Shown here one piece after another: positions 7,422-10,306 of a DNA stretch of 10,306 nt (positions within the stretch are counted from its first letter, which is position 1; each line of letters begins with the position of its first letter). The position numbers and the translations under genes were made by a program. The notes under the pieces are model-generated. The model did no database searches, had not been told where the DNA came from, and was given only the letters and a program-made list of their open reading frames with translations. Source of the stretch: an uncultured Prevotellaceae bacterium. GTDB taxonomy: Bacteria > Bacteroidota > Bacteroidia > Bacteroidales > Bacteroidaceae. The stretch is from positions 1 through 10,306 of the forward strand of contig CALAVF010000455.1 of NCBI GenBank assembly GCA_937892315.1, read 5' to 3'.

Positions 7422-7703
7422 ATGAATACAAAAAAGAATAAATCGAACTCATCGAAGCCTCAACTTAACAAACAATTAGAGCCAACGAGGCAGAGAAAAA
7501 CAAAAGGAGGAGGTGTTTGGCAAGAGAATCTTGGCAAATACCTCATAGACATCTCAAAGTTTGTTGTGACGGGTGTCGTTATTGCATCTTTGTTTCAAGA
7601 TGTAACAGACCAAACCCTTGTATATGCATTAGGAGTTGTCATTGCTGTTTCAACCCTTATCACTGGATTAATATTAACTAATAAGAAAAAGGAGGAAAAT
7701 TAA
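7422..7703 (+). CDS. Small two-helix inner-membrane protein, DUF6722-like
   Basis: This 93-residue protein has a basic, polar N-terminal tail (residues 1-33, rich in Lys, Ser, Gln and Arg). It is followed by the segment ENLGKYLIDISKFVVTGVVI, which resembles the DUF6722 family of Bacteroidales small membrane proteins. Two membrane helices are visible, about residues 46-59 and 65-86, joined by a short loop (QDVTDQ), with a Lys-rich C-terminus. Function is unknown. The family match is from memory of its pattern. The start at 7422 is set by the promoter ending at 7416, so the mRNA is nearly leaderless. It forms a two-gene operon with the 36-residue gene one base downstream. The N-terminal tail seems long for the family, whose usual members begin near the LGKYLID segment. 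Confidence 0.85.
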   Translation: MNTKKNKSNSSKPQLNKQLEPTRQRKTKGGGVWQENLGKYLIDISKFVVTGVVIASLFQDVTDQTLVYALGVVIAVSTLITGLILTNKKKEEN

Positions 7704-7704
7704 T

Positions 7705-7815
7705 ATGGGAGTTTATATGATTTTTGCAGTTATCGCTGTGCCTTGTATTCTTTTCCTATTGTATTGTTTAACACCACGGGGGCATTTGTGGATGCGGCAG
7801 AACAATCTTTTATAA
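7705..7815 (+). CDS. 36-residue single-span membrane microprotein
   Basis: The ATG lies one base after the stop of the upstream membrane-protein gene and is preceded by GGAGG (7691-7695) at a good 9-base spacing, a strong Shine-Dalgarno that is uncommon in this phylum. Residues about 2-22 form one hydrophobic helix (GVYMIFAVIAVPCILFLLYC), followed by a basic/aromatic tail (TPRGHLWMRQNNLL). The arrangement of a two-helix DUF6722-like protein followed by a tiny one-helix protein with a tail like RGHLWM suggests that the two act together in the inner membrane, possibly as subunits of one complex. Function is unknown. Confidence 0.75.
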   Translation: MGVYMIFAVIAVPCILFLLYCLTPRGHLWMRQNNLL

Positions 7816-7837
7816 TCGCAAAAGGAAAAGATAAGAG

Positions 7838-7881
7838 TATCCGTGCAATATGGTTCATTTCATATTGCACGGATATTTTTT
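7838..7881 (+). terminator. Strong intrinsic terminator shared by convergent genes
   Basis: A perfect 15-base stem (7838-7852 with 7861-7875, core ATCCGTGCAATATG) with an 8-base loop is followed by six T at 7876-7881. It ends the plus-strand pair 22 bases after its last stop. The T-tract overlaps the TAA stop (7882-7880) of the minus-strand TPR gene. In the minus direction the same stem is followed by ACTCTTATCTTTT, a weaker tract, so it probably also helps end that transcript. Confidence 0.9.
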
Positions 7882-10063
7882 AGAGGAGTTCGACTTTCTG
7901 GATGATGGGATGACCTGATTCGAAGCGGATGGTGACCTTGAAGTTGGCGAGGTCGCTGTAGATGTAGAGGGGGATGAGGTCGTTCTGCTTGGGCTCGTAG
8001 TCGAACTTGAGGCGGATGGAGGAGCCGGATAGGTAGTTCTCGGAGGGACGGATGGCTTTGTCTTTGTCGTTGACTTGGTGGAGGGAGAAGACAGGGTCGA
8101 TGAGGGTGAGGATACGGGGCAGTTCGATGCGGAGTTTCTTGTCCTTTCCGGTGACGATGTTCTTGACACCGCTCTTGACGTCGTTCCAGAGGTTGCCATC
8201 GGAGGGACTGGCGTAGATTTTGATGCCGCTGGAAATGATGCGGGCGAGGGATTCGCCGTCCACATTGAAATCTTTGAGCAATTGCTGTTTGAGGGAGAAG
8301 CCTGCGGGGGAACCGCTGGATGCAGGAGAAGAGGAGGAGCGGGCGGCGGATTGGGCGGCTCGCATGTACTTATAATCTACATTGTCAATCCAGCAAATTT
8401 TGTCGTCGGTCATGGCGATGGCCCGGATGCGGGTGATGTCGTTGTATTTTTTGTCTTCGTAGTTGAGTTTCACCACGCCGATTTCGGTCTTGTCGTTGTG
8501 TTTGATGATGTTGACGGAGGGGAGTTTCTGCACGTCATACTCGTCCTTGTACATGTCGGTGTAGTGCAGACAAAGGAAAATGCGGACGTTCTCGAGGTCG
8601 ATGTCGGAGCGGTTGTTGATGGTCACTTTGATTTCGTCGTCCTTATCGGCGAGGGTCCAGTTCATAGTGGGTTCGACGGACACGTCGATGAAGGACTGCT
8701 CGAGGAGTATCTGCTTAAAACTGCTGTACATGTTTTCTTCGCAATACTGCATATCGCTGAGCAGGCAATCATAGACGCCTTGGTTGCCCCGACGGAAGAA
8801 GTGGTTGAAAATTTCAGCCTTGCTCTGGTCGGTGTCTCCCAGTTGGGCGTAGTATTTGGCTTTGAGCAGGTTGGGACTGAAGATGCCGAAGCCTTCCATC
8901 GTGGAGCGATAAAGACGGAGCAGGTACTTGCCTTCGGCGGAATGGTTGAGGTAGGTGCGTGCCTTGTAACTGTCGAGCAGGTCGGTCAAATCGGCTGCCT
9001 GACGGGGGTACTCCATGGATGCCTGGTCGAAATAGGAGATGGCTTTGGCGTTCTCGTTTTGGGAACGATAGAGGAGGCCTTTGAGCACTAAGGCAGGAGC
9101 GGAACGGGAGGGGTAGAGTTTGATGTATTGGTCGAGGGTGGATTCGGCTTCGAGCAGAAGAGACTCGGAAACGCTCTCCTCTACCCCTTCTGGAGATGAG
9201 GGCTGGGCGGAAGCACCGCCTTGAACGGGGGAAGGGGAAGAGGAGGGGGGGAGGGTCTGGGCGAGGTTGATGAGGGAGAGGCTCTTGAGGAGGAGGGCTT
9301 CGCGGTTGGTGGGATAGTCTTGAAGGATGGCATTGGTCTGGTTGTAGGCATCGAGGGAACGGCCACCGTAGAGGTCGATGTAGGCTTTGTCTTTTTTCAG
9401 ACAGAGGGCATCCCATTCTTGCATGTACTTGTAATAGACGGGGGCGTAGTCCTCCAGATATTCGATGTAGGACATCCGGACGCTTTCTATCTCGCGTTCC
9501 AGATTGCGTTTCAGTTCTTTCTGTTTTTCGTATTCGTCGAAGGCGGCAGTCTTTGCCTTGTCGAAGCCGCCTGAGACGGAGAAGGTGCTGAGGGTGGCAT
9601 CGCCTACCATCATCGAGCCGATGACACCGACGGGGTTGACCTCGTTGGCGAAGGTGGTGGCACCGCTGGTGGCACTCCGCATGAGCATCCAGACGTCGTC
9701 GAGTTCCTTGTGCTGCTTCTGCAGTTCGTAGAGGCGTTGGAGAATCGGGAAGAGTTTCTTCTTCTGTTCGAGCACCTCGGGAGCCACACGGCTGAAGTCC
9801 TGACGTGCCACATATTCGAGGTAGGACATGAAGTTTTCGCTCTGGCATTGTGCCACCTCGAGAGCATTCATGGCTCGCACCGTTTCTTCGATGTCGTATT
9901 CTGCCTTCTTCGTGTAGAGGGCATCGTAGGCCGGTTCAAATTCTTCTGACGGCACATATTCTTCGAGGTCGATGGTCTCGACAGGCCAATAAAACCAGAC
10001 TACAGCCCCTGCCAGTGCAAGAACTGCCACGATGGAGAGTGTCCAAATGATATACTTTTTCAT
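7880..10063 (-). CDS. Membrane-anchored TPR protein of unknown function
   Basis: This 727-residue protein begins with a short basic end and one membrane helix (residues 5-26) without a cleavage motif, so the rest is likely periplasmic and tethered to the inner membrane. Residues about 55-225 are charged and helical, partly coiled coil, broken by a Gly/Ala-rich hydrophobic stretch (131-165). TPR-like helices follow at about 236-269 and 301-353; the unit at 322-353 is the clearest. Between them lies a Ser/Pro/Gly-rich insertion (271-299), part of which is encoded by a repeat also found outside the gene. Residues about 459-560 look like a beta sandwich, a second Ser/Pro linker covers 571-587, and the C-terminus (645-727) is beta-rich. 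No catalytic motif was recognised; a binding or assembly role is likely. It has its own promoter and no neighbour on its strand within 990 bases downstream. The start is fixed by the promoter 20 bases upstream. Confidence 0.9.
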   Translation of the reverse strand: MKKYIIWTLSIVAVLALAGAVVWFYWPVETIDLEEYVPSEEFEPAYDALYTKKAEYDIEETVRAMNALEVAQCQSENFMSYLEYVARQDFSRVAPEVLEQKKKLFPILQRLYELQKQHKELDDVWMLMRSATSGATTFANEVNPVGVIGSMMVGDATLSTFSVSGGFDKAKTAAFDEYEKQKELKRNLEREIESVRMSYIEYLEDYAPVYYKYMQEWDALCLKKDKAYIDLYGGRSLDAYNQTNAILQDYPTNREALLLKSLSLINLAQTLPPSSSPSPVQGGASAQPSSPEGVEESVSESLLLEAESTLDQYIKLYPSRSAPALVLKGLLYRSQNENAKAISYFDQASMEYPRQAADLTDLLDSYKARTYLNHSAEGKYLLRLYRSTMEGFGIFSPNLLKAKYYAQLGDTDQSKAEIFNHFFRRGNQGVYDCLLSDMQYCEENMYSSFKQILLEQSFIDVSVEPTMNWTLADKDDEIKVTINNRSDIDLENVRIFLCLHYTDMYKDEYDVQKLPSVNIIKHNDKTEIGVVKLNYEDKKYNDITRIRAIAMTDDKICWIDNVDYKYMRAAQSAARSSSSPASSGSPAGFSLKQQLLKDFNVDGESLARIISSGIKIYASPSDGNLWNDVKSGVKNIVTGKDKKLRIELPRILTLIDPVFSLHQVNDKDKAIRPSENYLSGSSIRLKFDYEPKQNDLIPLYIYSDLANFKVTIRFESGHPIIQKVELL
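9205..9233. repeat. G-rich short repeat, copy A, inside the TPR gene
   Basis: This 29-base segment matches positions 10144-10172 at 26 of 29 bases; both contain GGGCGGAAGCAC and CCTTGAACG. On the coding strand it encodes residues about 277-287 (SPVQGGASAQP) of the Ser/Pro linker between TPR helices. Similar short G-rich elements are scattered in some Bacteroidetes genomes, as I recall. An in-frame insertion into a tolerant linker fits. Confidence 0.65.
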
Positions 10064-10082
10064 GGCGATTGCTTGTTTGGGG

Positions 10083-10114
10083 CAAAGGTAGGGATAAAAA
10101 TTTATATGGGCAAA
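10083..10114 (-). promoter_or_regulatory. Bacteroidetes-type promoter, near-perfect, for the TPR gene
   Basis: Minus-strand TTTG (10114-10111) is separated by exactly 20 bases from TACCTTTG (10090-10083), an exact fit to the consensus. The expected start site lies near 10076-10079, giving a leader of only about 13-16 bases (within CCCCAAACAAGCAATCGCC) before the ATG at 10063, without a Shine-Dalgarno. Confidence 0.75.
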
Positions 10115-10143
10115 TGTTTGGGGAAGAAATGTGGGGGGAGGCA

Positions 10144-10172
10144 GGGCGGAAGCACTACCTTGAACGAGGGAA
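10144..10172. repeat. G-rich short repeat, copy B, intergenic
   Basis: This is the second copy of the 29-base element in the TPR gene, differing at three positions. It lies about 30 bases upstream of the TPR promoter in a strongly purine-rich stretch (10118-10220) that otherwise shows no gene or RNA signal. Both copies have the same orientation and both are followed by G/A-rich sequence. Confidence 0.65.
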
Positions 10173-10260
10173 TGGCGGTGGGGAAGGGAAGGAGAAAGGG
10201 GATAAAAGGAGGAAATGGGGCTGTGAGAATGAGGGATTCGAGCAGGTGTTGTTAAAACTA

Positions 10261-10306
10261 AACTTAGATTTTATAAAATTCAAGTTAGATTTATATAAAT
10301 TTAAGT
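10261..10306. repeat. AT-rich palindromes repeated at a 21-base period, running off the edge
   Basis: Two 21-base units (10261-10281 and 10282-10302) share AA[C/G]TTAGATTT and match at 15 of 21 bases; a third may begin at 10303 (AAGT). Each holds a perfect 12-base palindrome: ATTTTATAAAAT (10268-10279) and ATTTATATAAAT (10289-10300). The differences between units fall in complementary pairs, so the symmetry is kept. The array may be longer beyond the window. It could be a pair of operator sites two helical turns apart or simply AT-rich repeat sequence. Confidence 0.5.

Noticed and set aside
8075..9091. A 338-codon plus-strand frame, and a 344-codon minus frame at 8814-9848
   Set aside because: Both are alternative-frame shadows of the GC-biased TPR gene; the minus one is Arg/Pro/Ser-rich, typical of an out-of-frame reading.
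10261..10306. Start of a CRISPR array
   Set aside because: The units are directly adjacent with no spacers, differ at 6 of 21 bases, and no cas gene is present.

Overview
The window looks like a chromosomal stretch of a Bacteroidales bacterium, most likely Prevotella or a close relative. The signs are Bacteroidetes-type promoters (TTTG, 20-base spacer, TAnnTTTG), A-rich starts without Shine-Dalgarno sites, a secreted protein ending in a dockerin pair, a cohesin-like domain and the start of a type IX-like sorting tail, and a DUF6722-type small membrane protein. The genus is inference; no rRNA, tRNA or housekeeping marker is present.

Layout. (1) Positions 1-6286, minus strand: one uninterrupted reading frame of at least 2095 codons that runs off the left edge. 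It encodes a secreted giant: signal peptide, small beta-rich N-terminal domain, about 1,730 residues of lysine/aspartate/alanine-rich predicted coiled coil, two dockerin EF-hand loops, a cohesin-like beta domain, and the opening of a C-terminal sorting tail. All long plus-strand frames opposite it are shadows. (2) 6287-6606: intergenic leader of the giant gene, with a -7 box, several perfect hairpins and a 16-base palindrome. (3) 6607-6870, minus: small helix-turn-helix regulator. (4) 6871-7421: no convincing protein gene. The minus strand carries a chain of strong hairpins, including a U-tract-terminated one whose 5' arm can pair alternatively; this is a candidate structured RNA or attenuating leader of the regulator gene. 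(5) 7422-7815, plus: two small membrane-protein genes, 93 and 36 residues, one base apart, driven by a near-perfect promoter that leaves almost no 5' untranslated sequence. (6) 7838-7881: a strong hairpin terminator shared with the convergent gene. (7) 7880-10063, minus: membrane-anchored TPR protein of unknown function, with its own near-perfect promoter at 10083-10114. (8) 10064-10306: promoter, a copy of a short G-rich repeat that also occurs in-frame inside the TPR gene, and an AT-rich pair of palindromes spaced 21 bases apart at the right edge.

How they may work together. The regulator gene lies directly upstream of the giant surface protein on the same strand, and each is preceded by a structured leader. 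A regulated surface-adhesion or scaffold locus is a reasonable hypothesis, but co-regulation is inferred from order only. The plus-strand small membrane pair and the TPR protein are separate transcription units sharing a terminator.
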